In this document: positions 18,753-29,666 of the stretch, in pieces
Layout: each line of letters begins with the position of its first letter
Numbering within the stretch: the stretch's first letter is position 1
From: CAVRQM01 sp963723455
GTDB taxonomy: Bacteria; Pseudomonadota; Alphaproteobacteria; Acetobacterales; Acetobacteraceae
DNA: 64,000 nucleotides
Assembly: GCA_963723455.1 (NCBI GenBank)
Contig: CAVRQM010000005.1
Span: forward strand, 1,048,089 to 1,112,088
Reading direction: 5' to 3'
Notes under the pieces: model-generated
Database searches by the model: none
Told to the model about the DNA's origin: nothing
The model's input: the letters and a program-made list of their open reading frames with translations, nothing else
Position numbers and translations under genes: made by a program

Positions 18753-19941
18753 ACATTCGGCCGGGATTGAGCACCCGGCGCGGATCGAAACTGGTCTTCA
18801 CCCGCGCCGACAGCGCGGCGACCGCGGTGCCGCGGGCTGAGAACACCGGCGCCGCGCGCGCGCCGCCTCCGGCGCGCGGATCAGCGTCGCGTGCCCGATG
18901 CCGTCGCCACCGCAGCACGGATCGACGCCGCGCCGCATGCCTCCGCCGACGCATCGACCGCGAGCCAGATCAAGCCGCCGCCCCAGTCATAGATCGCCTC
19001 GACCGCAAGCGCGCGACCGATCGCCGCGACAGTCGCCGCCCCGAGGCGGGCGGGACAGACAGCCGCCATACCGATCGCTCCCGCGGCTCGGCCAGCAGCG
19101 AGGCATCGCCGACCTCGCGCCACAGGCGCGCCGTCGCCGCTGCGTCCAGCGCATCGGCGTCGCCCAATTCGCGACGCAGCGCCTCGGCCCGATGCGCGAC
19201 GGACGGCGCCGGGCCTTCCAGCCGCAGCGCCGTGACCGCTGCGCCGAACCTTGCCACGCTGGACCGCGCAGCGGCCGCCCGCGGCAGGTGCGCCGCGCCG
19301 GAAACCTCGTGCGGCGAGCACATCGCGGCGGACAGGAGGCGCAGCGCAACCGCGTCATCCAGGCCGGCGAACAGCAGCGTGCTCGCCGTCTCCGGCCGTG
19401 GCAGCACCTTAATGCTGAGTTCGGTCAGCGCCGCGAGCGTGCCGTGCGAGCCGGCCAGCAGCTTGCAAAGATCATAGCCGGTGACGTTCTTGACCACCTT
19501 GCCGCCGGCCTTGAACCGCTCGCCGCGCCCGTTGACGGCGTGAAAACCGAGCAGGTGGTCGCGCGCCGCGCCCCCGGCGATGCGGCGCGGGCCAGACAGG
19601 TTGCAGGCGATCACCCCGCCCAGGGTCTGCCCATGCTCGCCGGTACCCAGCAGCGCCCGCCAGTCCGGCGGCTCAAAAGCCAGCATCTGCCGGCGGTCGG
19701 CCAGCGCCGCCTCGATCTCGGCGAGCGGCGTGGCCGCCCGCGCAGTCAGCACCAACTCGGCCGGCTCGTAATCCAGGATGCCGGCCAAGCGTGACAGATC
19801 GAGCGTGTGCGCGGTCTGCAATGGCCGGCCGAACGGCCGTTTTGAGCCGCCGGCCAGCAACTCCATCGGCTCCTCGTCGGCGCAGGCCCAACCCAGGACC
19901 TCCGAGACCTCCTGCGCATCGCCGGGTGTGAAATGGGTCAT
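18739..19941 (-). CDS. glcE: Glycolate oxidase FAD-binding subunit GlcE (two compensating frameshifts)
   Basis: FAD-linked subunit of glycolate oxidase, PCMH-type flavin fold. Visible blocks: LLAGGSKRPFGRPL, TARAATPLAEIEAALADRRQ, GQTLGGVIACNLSGPRRIA and GGKVVKNVTGYDLCKLLAGS, all characteristic of GlcE. The C-terminus continues in two other frames: VEAIYDWGGGLIWLAVDA, then VKTSFDPRRVLNPGRMYAGI. The corrected length is about 400 residues (family ~350-410). The ATG at 19,941 gives MTHFTPGDAQEV. Shifts lie near 19,050 and 18,880. It lies between glcD (103-base gap containing a REP-like repeat) and glcF (overlap). Confidence 0.9.
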
Positions 19942-19991
19942 GGCGCAGACCAGCAACCCAGGGCAACCGTCCCAAAGATCGTTGCGGGAAC

Positions 19992-20020
19992 GGATGGCCG
20001 GATCAAGCCCGGCGATGACG
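19992..20020. repeat. Half copy of a REP-like palindromic intergenic repeat
   Basis: GGATGGCCGGATCAAGCCCG followed by GCGATGACG, in the gap between glcD and glcE. It is almost identical to the right half of the longer element at 22,849-22,927 and to the common alphaproteobacterial intergenic sequence of the form GGATGGCCGGGTCAAGCCCG. Internally self-complementary (CCGG...CCGG), so it can form a small hairpin. Confidence 0.6.
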
Positions 20021-20044
20021 GTTGCAAATGCATTCGTCTTGTCA

Positions 20045-21535
20045 TCAGAACCGCGGCAGCTCGGGAAACGGCAGTTGTCCGCGATGCACGTGTAGACGCC
20101 CCAATTCGGCGCACCGATGCAGCGTTGGAAAGACTTTTCCAGGGTTCAGCAGCCCTCCCGGATCGAAGGCGCATTTCAGCCGCTGCTGCTGGTTCAGATC
20201 CGTCTCGTCGAACATCGTGCCCATCAGGTCGCGCTTTTCCACGCCGACGCCGTGTTCGCCGGTCAGCACGCCGCCGACCTCGACGCATAGCCGCAGGATG
20301 TCGGCGCCGAATGCCTCGGTGCGCTCCAGCTCGCCCGGCACATTGGCGTCGTACAGGATCAGCGGATGCAGGTTGCCGTCGCCGGCATGGAACACGTTGG
20401 CCACGCGCAGCCCGTACTGTTCGGACAGCTCGCGCATCCGCGCCAGCACGATCGGCAGCGTGCGGCGCGGGATGGTGCCGTCCATACAGTAATAGTCGGG
20501 CGAGATCCGGCCCACGGCGCCGAACGCCGCCTTGCGTCCGGCCCAGAAATCGTTGCGCTCCACCTCGTTGCGGCTGACCCGCGCCGAGGTGGCGCCGTGT
20601 TCGCCGGAAATGCGTTCGATGATGTCGATCAGGTGGTCCACTTCCGGCGCGCAGCCGTCCAGCTCCACGATCAGCAGCGCCTCAACGTCCAGCGGGTAGC
20701 CCGCATGCACGAACGCCTCGGCCGCTGCGATCGCTGGTCCGTCCATCATCTCCATGCCGGCCGGGATGATGCCCGCGGCGATGATCGCGGCCACGCAGTC
20801 GCCGGCGCTCTCGCTTGAGGCGAACCCGATCAGCACGGCGCGCGCCGTCGGCGGCTTGCGCAGCAGGCGCACGGTGACCTCGGTCACCACGCCGAGCAGC
20901 CCTTCGGAGCCCGTCATGATGCCGAGCAGGTCGTAGCCCGGCGCGTCGAACTGCTTGCCGCCGAACCGCACGATCTCCCCATCCATCATCACCATCTCGA
21001 TGCCGAGCAGGTTGTTGGTGGTCAGGCCGTATTTCAGGCAATGCACGCCGCCGGAGTTTTCGGCCACATTGCCGCCGATGCTGCAGGCGATCTGGCTTGA
21101 CGGATCGGGTGCGTAATAGAATCCGGCGTGCTGGACGGCGGTGGTGATGCCGAGATTGGTCACGCCCGGCTGCACCACGGCGCAGCGGTTGTCGAAATCC
21201 ACCTCCAGGATGCGGTTGAACTTGCCAAGCCCCAGCAATACGCCATCGCCCAGCGGCAGCGCGCCGCCCGACAGCGAGGTGCCCGAGCCGCGCGGCACCA
21301 CCTTCACCGCGTTCGCCGCACAATAGCGCAGCACGTCGGAGACCTGCTGCGTGGTGCTGGGCAGCACCACCACCAGCGGCAGTTGCCGGTACGCGGTCAG
21401 GCCGTCGCTCTCATAGGCGCGGCGTTCGGCCTCGCTGTCGATCACGCCCTCGCCGGGCACGATGCGGCGCAGGGCGGCAACGATGTCCTCGCGGCGGGCC
21501 ATCACCCCGGCATCGCAGACGGGCATGGACACCAT
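20045..21535 (-). CDS. glcD: Glycolate oxidase catalytic subunit GlcD
   Basis: 496 residues, intact. FAD-binding PCMH domain: LPLVVVLPSTTQQVSDVLRY, then VVPRGSGTSLSGGALPLGDG, VVQPGVTNLGITTAVQHAGF and the SSQIACSIGGNVAENSGGVH block. The C-terminal oxidase domain has VANVFHAGDGNLHPLILYD and GGVLTGEHGVGVEKRDLMG, ending in FDPGGLLNPGKVFP. It oxidises glycolate (or D-lactate/2-hydroxyacids) to glyoxylate, with GlcE and GlcF completing the complex at the membrane. The start ATG at 21,535 is preceded by GAGGAG. It lies 12 bases from the glycerate kinase stop, indicating one operon. Specificity for glycolate rather than lactate is inferred from the operon. Confidence 0.95.
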   Translation of the reverse strand: MVSMPVCDAGVMARREDIVAALRRIVPGEGVIDSEAERRAYESDGLTAYRQLPLVVVLPSTTQQVSDVLRYCAANAVKVVPRGSGTSLSGGALPLGDGVLLGLGKFNRILEVDFDNRCAVVQPGVTNLGITTAVQHAGFYYAPDPSSQIACSIGGNVAENSGGVHCLKYGLTTNNLLGIEMVMMDGEIVRFGGKQFDAPGYDLLGIMTGSEGLLGVVTEVTVRLLRKPPTARAVLIGFASSESAGDCVAAIIAAGIIPAGMEMMDGPAIAAAEAFVHAGYPLDVEALLIVELDGCAPEVDHLIDIIERISGEHGATSARVSRNEVERNDFWAGRKAAFGAVGRISPDYYCMDGTIPRRTLPIVLARMRELSEQYGLRVANVFHAGDGNLHPLILYDANVPGELERTEAFGADILRLCVEVGGVLTGEHGVGVEKRDLMGTMFDETDLNQQQRLKCAFDPGGLLNPGKVFPTLHRCAELGRLHVHRGQLPFPELPRF

Positions 21536-21547
21536 GCTGTTCGCTCC

Positions 21548-22826
21548 TCAGTCCGCGCCGATCAGGATGGCGCGGAAATCGTTGACATTGGTGCGCGTCG
21601 GGCCGGTGACCACCAGGTCGCCGAGCGCCGCGAACACGCCATGGCCGTCATTGTCGGCCAGGCGCGCACGGGCGTTCAGGCCGAGTGCGGCCATGCGGGC
21701 GGGGAAATCGGGGGTGAGCAGCGCGCCTGCATTGTCCTCGGTGCCGTCGATGCCGTCGGTGTCGGCGGCGATGGCGTGAATGCCGGGGCGCCCGTCAAGC
21801 GCCACCGCCAGCGCCAGCAGGAACTCGGCATTGCGGCCGCCCCGACCCGCCCCGCGCACGGTGACCGTGGTCTCGCCGCCGGACAACAGCACGCACGGGG
21901 GCGCGGCCGGTTCGCCGGCCTCGGCGCAGGAGCGGGCGATCCCGGCCATGACGCGCGCGACCTCCGCCGCCTCGCCCTCGATCGCGTCGCCCAGCAGCAA
22001 CGGCGTGACCCCGGCGGCACGCGCCACCATTGCGGCGGCGGCCAGCGACTGCCGGGGGGTGGCGACCAGATGCGCGCGCGCGTGCGCCAGTCGAGCGTCG
22101 CCCGGCTTGGGCGTCTCCGAACTCGGGCGAGGCCAGCCAGCGCGCGGCGGCCGCAGGCACCTCGATCCTGTAGCGCGCGAGGATTGCCTGCGACTCCGCG
22201 CGGCTGGTCGGATCGGCCACGGTCGGGCCGGAGGCGATGACCGAGGGGTCGTCGCCCGGCACGTCGGAGATCAGCAGCGCCAGCACCGGCGCCGGCGACG
22301 CGGCCAGCGCCAGGCGGCCGCCCTTGATCGCCGAGAGATGCTTGCGCACGCAGTTCATCTCGCCGATCGCCGCCCCGCTGCGCAGCAGCGCCTGGTTGAT
22401 CGCCTGCTTGTCGCCCAGCGTCACGCCCGGGGCCGGTAGCGCCAGCAGCGCCGAGCCGCCGCCGGAAATCAGGCACAGCAGCAGATCGTCCGCGGTCAGC
22501 CCCGAGGCCAGGGCCAGGATGCGCCGCGCCGCCGTCTCGCCGGCCGCGTCGGGCACCGGATGCGCGGCCTCGACCACCTCGATCCGCCGGGTCGGCGCAT
22601 CCAGATGGCCGTAGCGCGTCACCACCAGGCCGGAGAGCGGCCGGTCGGCGGGCCAATGCGCCTCGACCGCCTGCGCCATCGCCGCCGCCGCCTTGCCGGC
22701 GCCCACCACCACAGTCCGGCCGCGCGGCGGCGGCGGCAGGTGAGCCGGCACGCACAGCGCCGGAGACGCCGCGGCGACCGCGGCGCTGAACATGTCAAGC
22801 AGCAGCGTGCGCTCGCGCCCGGCCAT
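21548..22826 (-). CDS. Glycerate 2-kinase, MOFRL/TtuD family (one frameshift)
   Basis: About 425 residues after removing one extra base near 22,090. N-terminal half: VVVGAGKAAAAMAQAVEAHW, LPLSGLVVTRYGH-like block, ISGGGSALLALPAPGVTLGD and LISDVPGDDPSVIASGPTV. C-terminal MOFRL half: CVLLSGGETTVTVRGAGRGG with GRNAEFLLALAVAL, then AADTDGIDGTEDNAGALL. These are hallmarks of the GckA/TtuD glycerate kinase family (older annotation: hydroxypyruvate reductase). It phosphorylates D-glycerate to 2-phosphoglycerate, linking the glyoxylate route to glycolysis. It sits between the reductase and glcD genes on the same strand. The shift is probably a sequence error. Confidence 0.88.
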
Positions 22827-22848
22827 CCGATGGGTCGCTCCCCAATAT

Positions 22849-22927
22849 CGTCATCCCCGGGCTTGGCCCGGGACCCAAGGGCGCACCGAGGCGCCAGTGG
22901 ATGGCCGGGTCAAGCCCGGCCATGACG
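22849..22927. repeat. Full REP-like palindromic element
   Basis: A 79-base imperfect inverted repeat: CGTCATCCCCGGGCTTGGCC at the left pairs with the complement of the right arm ending in GGGTCAAGCCCGGCCATGACG. It lies between the glycerate kinase start and the tartronate semialdehyde reductase stop, so the operon transcript would contain a long stem. A half copy occurs at 19,992-20,020. Confidence 0.7.
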
Positions 22928-22945
22928 GTCCATTTGTCGCTGACT

Positions 22946-23857
22946 TCAGTCCAAAATCTGGTTCATGCTCTGGTTCTGGCCGATTTCGTGACCCGACATC
23001 AGCTCCAGCGCGCGGACCAGGCCCGAGTGGTCCCAGGCCTTGCCGCCATTGGCCACCGCGACATTGAACAATTGCTGCGTGCTGGCGGTGTTCGGCAGCG
23101 CCACGCCCAGGGCGCGCGCGCCTTGCAGCGCCAGATTGAGATCCTTCTGGTGCAGCTCGATGCGGAAGCCCGGGTCGAAGCGGCGCTGGATCATGCGTTC
23201 GCCATGCAGCTCCAGGATGCGCGAGGAGGCGAACCCGCCCATCAGCGCCGCGCGCACGCGGGCCGGATCCGCGCCGGCCTTGGAGGCGAACAGCAATGCC
23301 TCGCCGACCGCCTCGATGGTCAGCGCCACGATGATCTGGTTCGCGACCTTGGTGGTCTGGCCGTCGCCGTTGCCGCCGACCAGGGTGATGTTCTTGCCCA
23401 TCAGCTCGAACAGCGGCCGGGCGCGGTCGAACGCCGCCTGCGGGCCGCCCACCATGATGGTCAGCGTCGCCTGCTTGGCGCCCACCTCGCCGCCCGAGAC
23501 CGGCGCGTCCAGGTAGTCGCAGCCGAGCGTGTTGATGCGCCGCGCGATCTCCTTGGTGGCGATCGGCGAGATCGAGCTCATGTCGATCACCAGCTTGCCG
23601 CGCGACAGGCCGGCGGCGACGCCGCGTTCCGCGAACAACGCGGCCTCCACGTGCGGCGTGTCGGGCACCATGGTGATGACGATGTCCGCCGCCTGCGCCA
23701 CCGCCTCGGCCAACTCGCAGGCCGTCGCACCGCGTTCGGTCAGGTCGGCCGGCACCGGTGCGAGATCATAGGCGAACAGCGCGTGGCCGCCCGCGATCAG
23801 GTGCCCGGCCATCGGCCGGCCCATGATGCCCAGCCCCACGAATCCGATCTTGCTCAT
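22946..23857 (-). CDS. glxR: 2-hydroxy-3-oxopropionate (tartronate semialdehyde) reductase
   Basis: 303 residues, intact. The NAD(P)-binding Rossmann start is KIGFVGLGIMGRPMAGHLI. The substrate-binding block DAPVSGGEVGAKQATLTIMV and the catalytic lysine in GDGQTTKVANQIIVALTIEA are of the beta-hydroxyacid dehydrogenase family. It reduces tartronate semialdehyde to D-glycerate. The family also holds 3-hydroxyisobutyrate dehydrogenase, but the position directly after gcl (36-base gap) and before glycerate kinase makes GarR/GlxR the best call. The start ATG is at 23,857. Confidence 0.93.
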   Translation of the reverse strand: MSKIGFVGLGIMGRPMAGHLIAGGHALFAYDLAPVPADLTERGATACELAEAVAQAADIVITMVPDTPHVEAALFAERGVAAGLSRGKLVIDMSSISPIATKEIARRINTLGCDYLDAPVSGGEVGAKQATLTIMVGGPQAAFDRARPLFELMGKNITLVGGNGDGQTTKVANQIIVALTIEAVGEALLFASKAGADPARVRAALMGGFASSRILELHGERMIQRRFDPGFRIELHQKDLNLALQGARALGVALPNTASTQQLFNVAVANGGKAWDHSGLVRALELMSGHEIGQNQSMNQILD

Positions 23858-23893
23858 CTCGCTCCCTTTTGCGTTCGTGCGGCCCGACCGCGC

Positions 23894-25657
<1,764 letters not shown>

Positions 25658-25714
25658 TGCCGCCTCCCTTGCTCACACCCAACCTAGCCGCCGGCGCCGG
25701 CTTCGCGGAGGCTT

Positions 25715-25730
25715 TTCCGCAATGCGGGAA
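25715..25730. promoter_or_regulatory. Candidate IclR-type operator in the gcl/iclR divergent region
   Basis: TTCCGCAATGCGGGAA, a near-perfect dyad (TTCC-GCA / TGC-GGGAA with one unpaired base). It lies 58 bases before gcl and 66 bases before the regulator start. IclR-family regulators commonly bind short TTCCG/CGGAA-type palindromes in such divergent regions. The dyad is seen; the binding is inference. Confidence 0.5.
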
Positions 25731-25795
25731 CCGGTCTTAATCCCCCATCGCAGCCAACGGCTTGCGATCCACCAACACACACACGGAGCGTCCCG

Positions 25796-26656
25796 ATGGC
25801 CAGAGCCGCCCCAATCCGCCCGGCGCGCGGCAAGCCCGCCGAGCGCAGCGATCAGGTGCAGTCGCTGGTCCGCGCGCTGTCCATCGTCAACCGGCTGGCC
25901 GATGCCGAGGAGGGCGCGACGCTGACCGACATGGCCCAGCAGGTCGGCCTGTCGCCGTCCACCGCGCACCGCCTGCTGACCACGCTGCAGCAGGAACGCT
26001 ACGTGCAGTTCGACGCCGAGCGCCGGCTGTGGAGCGTCGGCGTGCAGGCGTTCGTCGCCGGCAGCGGCTTCATCCGCAGCCGCAGCCTGGTCGGCGTGGC
26101 TCGCCCGCTGATGCGCCGGCTGATGGAGGAGAGCGGCGAGACGGTCAACCTGGCCGAGGAGGACGAGGGCTATGCGGTGTATCTGGCGCAGGTGGAGTGC
26201 CGGCAGATGATGCGCGCCTTCGCCCGCCCGGGCGCGCGGGTGCCGCTGCATTGCTCCAGCGTCGGCAAGGCCCTGCTGACCGCGATGGGCGAGCGCGAGC
26301 TGTCGCGCATCCTGCACCGCCGCGGATTGCCGAAGCTGACCGTCAAGACACGGCACACGCCCGCGGCGCTGCGCCAGGACCTCGCCTTGTCGCGGGCGCG
26401 CGGCTACGCCGTGGACGACGAGGAGCACGCGGTCGGCCTGCGCTGCGTGGCGGCCCTGGTCCATGACGAAGCCGAGCAGGCGGTGGCGGCGGTGTCGGTG
26501 CTGGGACCGATGGCGCGGATCACCGACGAGCGCATCGCGGAGCTGGGCAGCTTGGTGCGGCGCACCGCGGACGCGGTCACCGCGGGACTGGGCGGACGGC
26601 CGCCGCGCGGCGCGCCGGGCGGCCTGACCCCCGCCGCTCGCACGGTTCATAAATAG
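25796..26656 (+). CDS. IclR-family transcriptional regulator, probably of the glyoxylate operon
   Basis: 286 residues. An N-terminal winged helix (SLVRALSIVNRLADAEEGAT, helix-turn-helix MAQQVGLSPSTAHRLLTTLQ) is followed by the IclR effector domain with VPLHCSSVGKALLTAM and GYAVDDEEHAVGLRCVAAL. The ~20-residue Arg/Pro-rich N-terminal stretch and the C-terminal tail are low complexity. It is divergent from gcl with 138 bases between, containing the candidate dyad at 25,715-25,730. By analogy with AllR/GclR-type regulators it probably responds to glyoxylate or allantoin-related effectors and controls gcl-glxR-kinase-glcDEF. Regulation is inferred from position. Confidence 0.9.
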   Translation: MARAAPIRPARGKPAERSDQVQSLVRALSIVNRLADAEEGATLTDMAQQVGLSPSTAHRLLTTLQQERYVQFDAERRLWSVGVQAFVAGSGFIRSRSLVGVARPLMRRLMEESGETVNLAEEDEGYAVYLAQVECRQMMRAFARPGARVPLHCSSVGKALLTAMGERELSRILHRRGLPKLTVKTRHTPAALRQDLALSRARGYAVDDEEHAVGLRCVAALVHDEAEQAVAAVSVLGPMARITDERIAELGSLVRRTADAVTAGLGGRPPRGAPGGLTPAARTVHK

Positions 26657-26721
26657 TTCACCGCAGCCCGCTGAGTTTGCTCGTATGTGACCGGACCGCC
26701 GAGACGCAGCAGGAGGTGTCC

Positions 26722-27771
26722 GTGACAGGTGCCACAGGTGATTTTCGGGCCGTGCTGCTGGGCGCGTGCTGCGTCATCACCGGCCATGCGCTGCCCGTCG
26801 CGGCGCAACCCACAACGCCGCCCAAGGCGGCTCCCGGCTACACGCTCAAGGTGTTTGCAGCCCCGGCGGGCGTCAGCGCGCCCGACTCGATCGTCGCCGC
26901 CGGCGGCCATGTCTGGGTCGGCTTCGGCAACGGCGTGCCGCCGGACGGATCCAGCGGCAGCAGCAGCATTGTCGAGTTCAACATGGACGGCTCGATCGCG
27001 CTGACCCTGTCGGTGCGCGGCCACAATGACGGCCTGCGCATCGACCCGTATTCCGGCAAGCTCTGGGTGCTTGAGAATGAGGACGCATCGCCGAAGCTGA
27101 TCGTCGTCGATCCGGCGACCGGGCGCCGCGATCCGCCGGTCAAGCTGCATCCGGTCGATCGCGGCGGCTACGACGACGCGGCCTTCGTGGCCGACCGGGT
27201 CTATATCAGCGCGTCGAACCCCAAGCTCGACGCCGCCGGCGTCAACCGCCATCCGGCGCTGGTCAGCATGGTCGCGACCGATAGCGGCATGGTGCCGGAG
27301 ACGGTGGTCAGCGGCGACAGTCTGGCGATCAACGCGCTGACGCATGAGGCGGTGAACCTGAACCTGACGGACCCGGATTCGCTGACCGTCATGCCGAACG
27401 GCAACATCCTGCTCGACGACCAGGGTGACGCCCAGGTGATCGAGGTGCAGGTGCGTCCGGGAAGCCGCCCGTTCCTGTTGCAGGTGCCGCTGGCCGGGGG
27501 CGTGCAGGTGGACGACACGGTGTTCGCAACCGGGCACGCCGGCACGCTGTATATCTCGGACACGCCGGCCAACACCGTGTACGCGCTGACCAGCGACCGC
27601 TTCATCCCCGGCCACGCCTACACCGCCTCGACCGGGGTGCCCGCCACCCCGACCTCGCCGGCGGTGCCGGCATTCGTCGGCACGCTGTTCCTGAACAATG
27701 GCGTCACCGTGCCGATCGTCACCGGCTTGTCCGGCCCGCACGGGATGGCGTTCCAGGGCCGCGGCGGCTGA
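26722..27771 (+). CDS. Secreted beta-propeller (NHL/SMP-30-like) protein of unknown function
   Basis: 349 residues from the GTG at 26,722, chosen because an AGGAGG site lies five bases upstream (26,711-26,716). A signal peptide is evident: FRAVLLGACCVITGHALPVA, with AQPTTPPKAAPG following. The mature protein has repeated beta-strand blocks (GGHVWVGFGNGV, GKLWVLENEDASPKLIVVDP, PNGNILLDDQGDAQVIEV, GTLYISDTPANTVYAL), the pattern of a six-bladed propeller such as SMP-30/NHL lactonase-like folds. It ends with GLSGPHGMAFQGRGG. No catalytic residues can be assigned. It follows the iclR gene on the same strand but is probably transcribed separately. Periplasmic. Confidence 0.78.
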   Translation: MTGATGDFRAVLLGACCVITGHALPVAAQPTTPPKAAPGYTLKVFAAPAGVSAPDSIVAAGGHVWVGFGNGVPPDGSSGSSSIVEFNMDGSIALTLSVRGHNDGLRIDPYSGKLWVLENEDASPKLIVVDPATGRRDPPVKLHPVDRGGYDDAAFVADRVYISASNPKLDAAGVNRHPALVSMVATDSGMVPETVVSGDSLAINALTHEAVNLNLTDPDSLTVMPNGNILLDDQGDAQVIEVQVRPGSRPFLLQVPLAGGVQVDDTVFATGHAGTLYISDTPANTVYALTSDRFIPGHAYTASTGVPATPTSPAVPAFVGTLFLNNGVTVPIVTGLSGPHGMAFQGRGG

Positions 27772-27803
27772 CGTTGGCGGACCGCGACCGGGCCGGGCGG
27801 GGA

Positions 27804-28832
27804 TCAGCCGACCGATAGCGGCGCGCCCACCGCCGCGACCCCGGCCAGGAAGCCGCGCCACCGCTCGACGACGGTTGCGCGGGCAAACTCCTGCTCGAAG
27901 CGTCGCCGCCCCGACGCGATCAGCGTCGCGCGCAACGCCGGGTCGGCCAGCACGCGCCGAATCGCGTCCGCCAGGGCGTCGGGATCCTCGCGCGGCACCA
28001 GCAAGCCGTCCTGGCCGTCGCGGATCAGTTCGCGCGGGCCGTCCGCGTCGCAGGCGACCACCGGGCAGCCGGCGCTCCAGGCCTCGATCACCATGTTGCC
28101 CAGCGGCTCGACCCGCGAAGAGCAGACGAACACGTCCGCCGCCGCCAGCAGGCCGCCAACATCCTCACGCCAGCCGAGAAAGTGCGTGCGGCCGGCTGCC
28201 TCCGCCTGCCGCCGCAGCCTGGCGCGTTCCGGCCCGGACCCGGCGATGGCCAGCGTCGCATGCGGCAGCAGCGCCAGCGCGGCAATCAGCGTGTCGAACC
28301 CCTTGTCGGTGTGCAGCCGTCCCAGCCCCAGCAGCGTCGCGCCGCGCGCGCCCGGCAGGTCGGCGGGCGCGACGCCCGCGAGGTCGTCGGCGAAGTTCGG
28401 CACATAGTGGGTGCGGGCGGCCGACCAGCCCTGCGCACGCAGCCAGCGCACGATGCCCTGCGTGTTGCCGACCAGGTGATCGCAGCGCCGATAGTGGCGC
28501 AGGTCGTAATAGCCGCCGAGACGGCCGACATGCACCCAGTCGCCCGCTGGCATCTGCGCCGTCGCGCGATTCATCCAGCTCACCACCACATCCGGCGCGA
28601 ACGCCCGCAGCACTCGACCAAGGCGGGGCGTGGTCCGCAGGTCGAAAGCGCCGCCAAAGCCCAGCTCGACCGGCTGCAGGCCGGCCGCGCGCAACCGCAC
28701 CGCACGCGCCGTATCATGGCGGATCACCGGCAGGACCGCGTCGCCCGACGTGCGCAGGGCGGCGCAGAGCCGCTCAAAGAACAACTCCGCGCCGCCATGC
28801 GCGGCGCCGGCCATCACCTGCGCGACACGCAT
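27804..28832 (-). CDS. Family 4 glycosyltransferase
   Basis: 342 residues. N-terminal Rossmann: MRVAQVMAGAAHGGAELFFE (glycine-rich acceptor loop) and FAPDVVVSWMNRA. C-terminal GT-B half: TLLGLGRLHTDKGFDTLIAA, LAIAGSGPERARLRRQAEA and the nucleotide-sugar signature VEPLGNMVIEAWSAGCPVVA (the Glu of the EX7E-type motif), then GPRELIRDGQDGLLVP. It retains anomeric configuration, acting in polysaccharide or LPS synthesis on the cytoplasmic side. Neighbours are a PEP-CTERM protein, a GT9 enzyme and asparagine synthetase, so exopolysaccharide or surface glycan work is likely. The sugar is unknown. Confidence 0.88.
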   Translation of the reverse strand: MRVAQVMAGAAHGGAELFFERLCAALRTSGDAVLPVIRHDTARAVRLRAAGLQPVELGFGGAFDLRTTPRLGRVLRAFAPDVVVSWMNRATAQMPAGDWVHVGRLGGYYDLRHYRRCDHLVGNTQGIVRWLRAQGWSAARTHYVPNFADDLAGVAPADLPGARGATLLGLGRLHTDKGFDTLIAALALLPHATLAIAGSGPERARLRRQAEAAGRTHFLGWREDVGGLLAAADVFVCSSRVEPLGNMVIEAWSAGCPVVACDADGPRELIRDGQDGLLVPREDPDALADAIRRVLADPALRATLIASGRRRFEQEFARATVVERWRGFLAGVAAVGAPLSVG

Positions 28833-29065
28833 GAGTCAGTGATTCCAAACCTCGGGCGCAGGGAACGCTGCTGCGACCGGATTGTCCATATCAATGGCGG
28901 GCGCAGGAGACGCCCGGACTGTCGGGCGCCGGCGGCGCGCCTGCCAGCGGCCAGCGGGCGCGGGTCCTGCACTGCTGACGCCAAACTGTCGAGATTCCTT
29001 ACAGCAGGATTGCCGGAGCGAGCAGGTCCGAGCTTAAGCGCCTGTAACTGCGGCCTTGCCGGATC

Positions 29066-29081
29066 AGGCATGAAAACTGCA
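29066..29081 (+). promoter_or_regulatory. Possible sigma-54-type promoter for the PEP-CTERM gene
   Basis: AGGCATGAAAACTGCA: GG and GC doublets are exactly ten bases apart as in the -24/-12 consensus (TGGCAC N5 TTGCA), with two mismatches at flanking positions. It lies about 43 bases before the start codon. PEP-CTERM genes in other bacteria are known to be controlled by sigma-54 with the PrsK/PrsR two-component system. No activator site was recognised, so this stays tentative. Confidence 0.35.
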
Positions 29082-29123
29082 ACGTTGCGCACCCGCACGT
29101 GACGTTACTGACAAGGGTCAACA

Positions 29124-29655
29124 ATGAATATCAGAATGTGCCTGCGCGCTGCCTGCGTGATCGTGGTTGCCTCGGCATGGGGCGGCGTGGCTGCGCGAGC
29201 AACGACTCTCGACTTCAACTGGTCGCTGACCGGGAATGGCGAGACCGTTTCCGGTGAGATCACCGGCCTGACCGACAACGCCACGTCGAGCCCGACCCAT
29301 TTCTACGTCGACGCGGCCGGCCCCACGGGCCTTCCGCAGCCGCTGCCGCTCGATCTTGCGTCCGATGCCTACTCCGGTGGCACGATCACGGTCAGCAACG
29401 GAGCGATAACCGGCTTCAATTATACGGGCATCGATTCTCGAATTCGACTTCTTTACTGGATTCGACCATTTCGCATCATTTTCTGATGGTTCGATCAGCA
29501 TTGCACATGATGACTACAATACAAGCGATCCTCTGAGCGACGTCGGTTTTACCTCGTCGCTCGTCACGTCGGTCCCGGAGCCTGGCTCGCTCGCGATTCT
29601 CGGCTCGTCCATCTTTTGCCTGCTGGCCCTCCGCCGCGCGCGCAAGCTTTCCTGA
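29124..29655 (+). CDS. PEP-CTERM sorting-signal protein (one frameshift)
   Basis: An exported protein of about 176 residues. A signal peptide opens it (LRAACVIVVASAWGGVAARA). The body is Thr/Gly/Asn-rich beta-strand sequence (TLDFNWSLTGNGETVSGEIT). After a shift near 29,440 the second frame continues with FDFFTGFDHFASFSDGSIS and ends with the sorting tail: VPEPGSLAILGSSIFCLLAL followed by RRARKLS. This VPEP motif, hydrophobic helix and basic end is the PEP-CTERM signal cut by exosortase. No exosortase gene is in this window. The base composition is somewhat more AT-rich than its neighbours. It probably ends up secreted or in the extracellular matrix. Confidence 0.8.
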
Positions 29656-29666
29656 CCTCGTTGTGA

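Noticed and set aside
28814..29098. 94-residue minus-strand frame between the GT4 and PEP-CTERM genes
   Set aside because: No family, low-complexity Arg/Ala sequence in a promoter-like gap; not supported.
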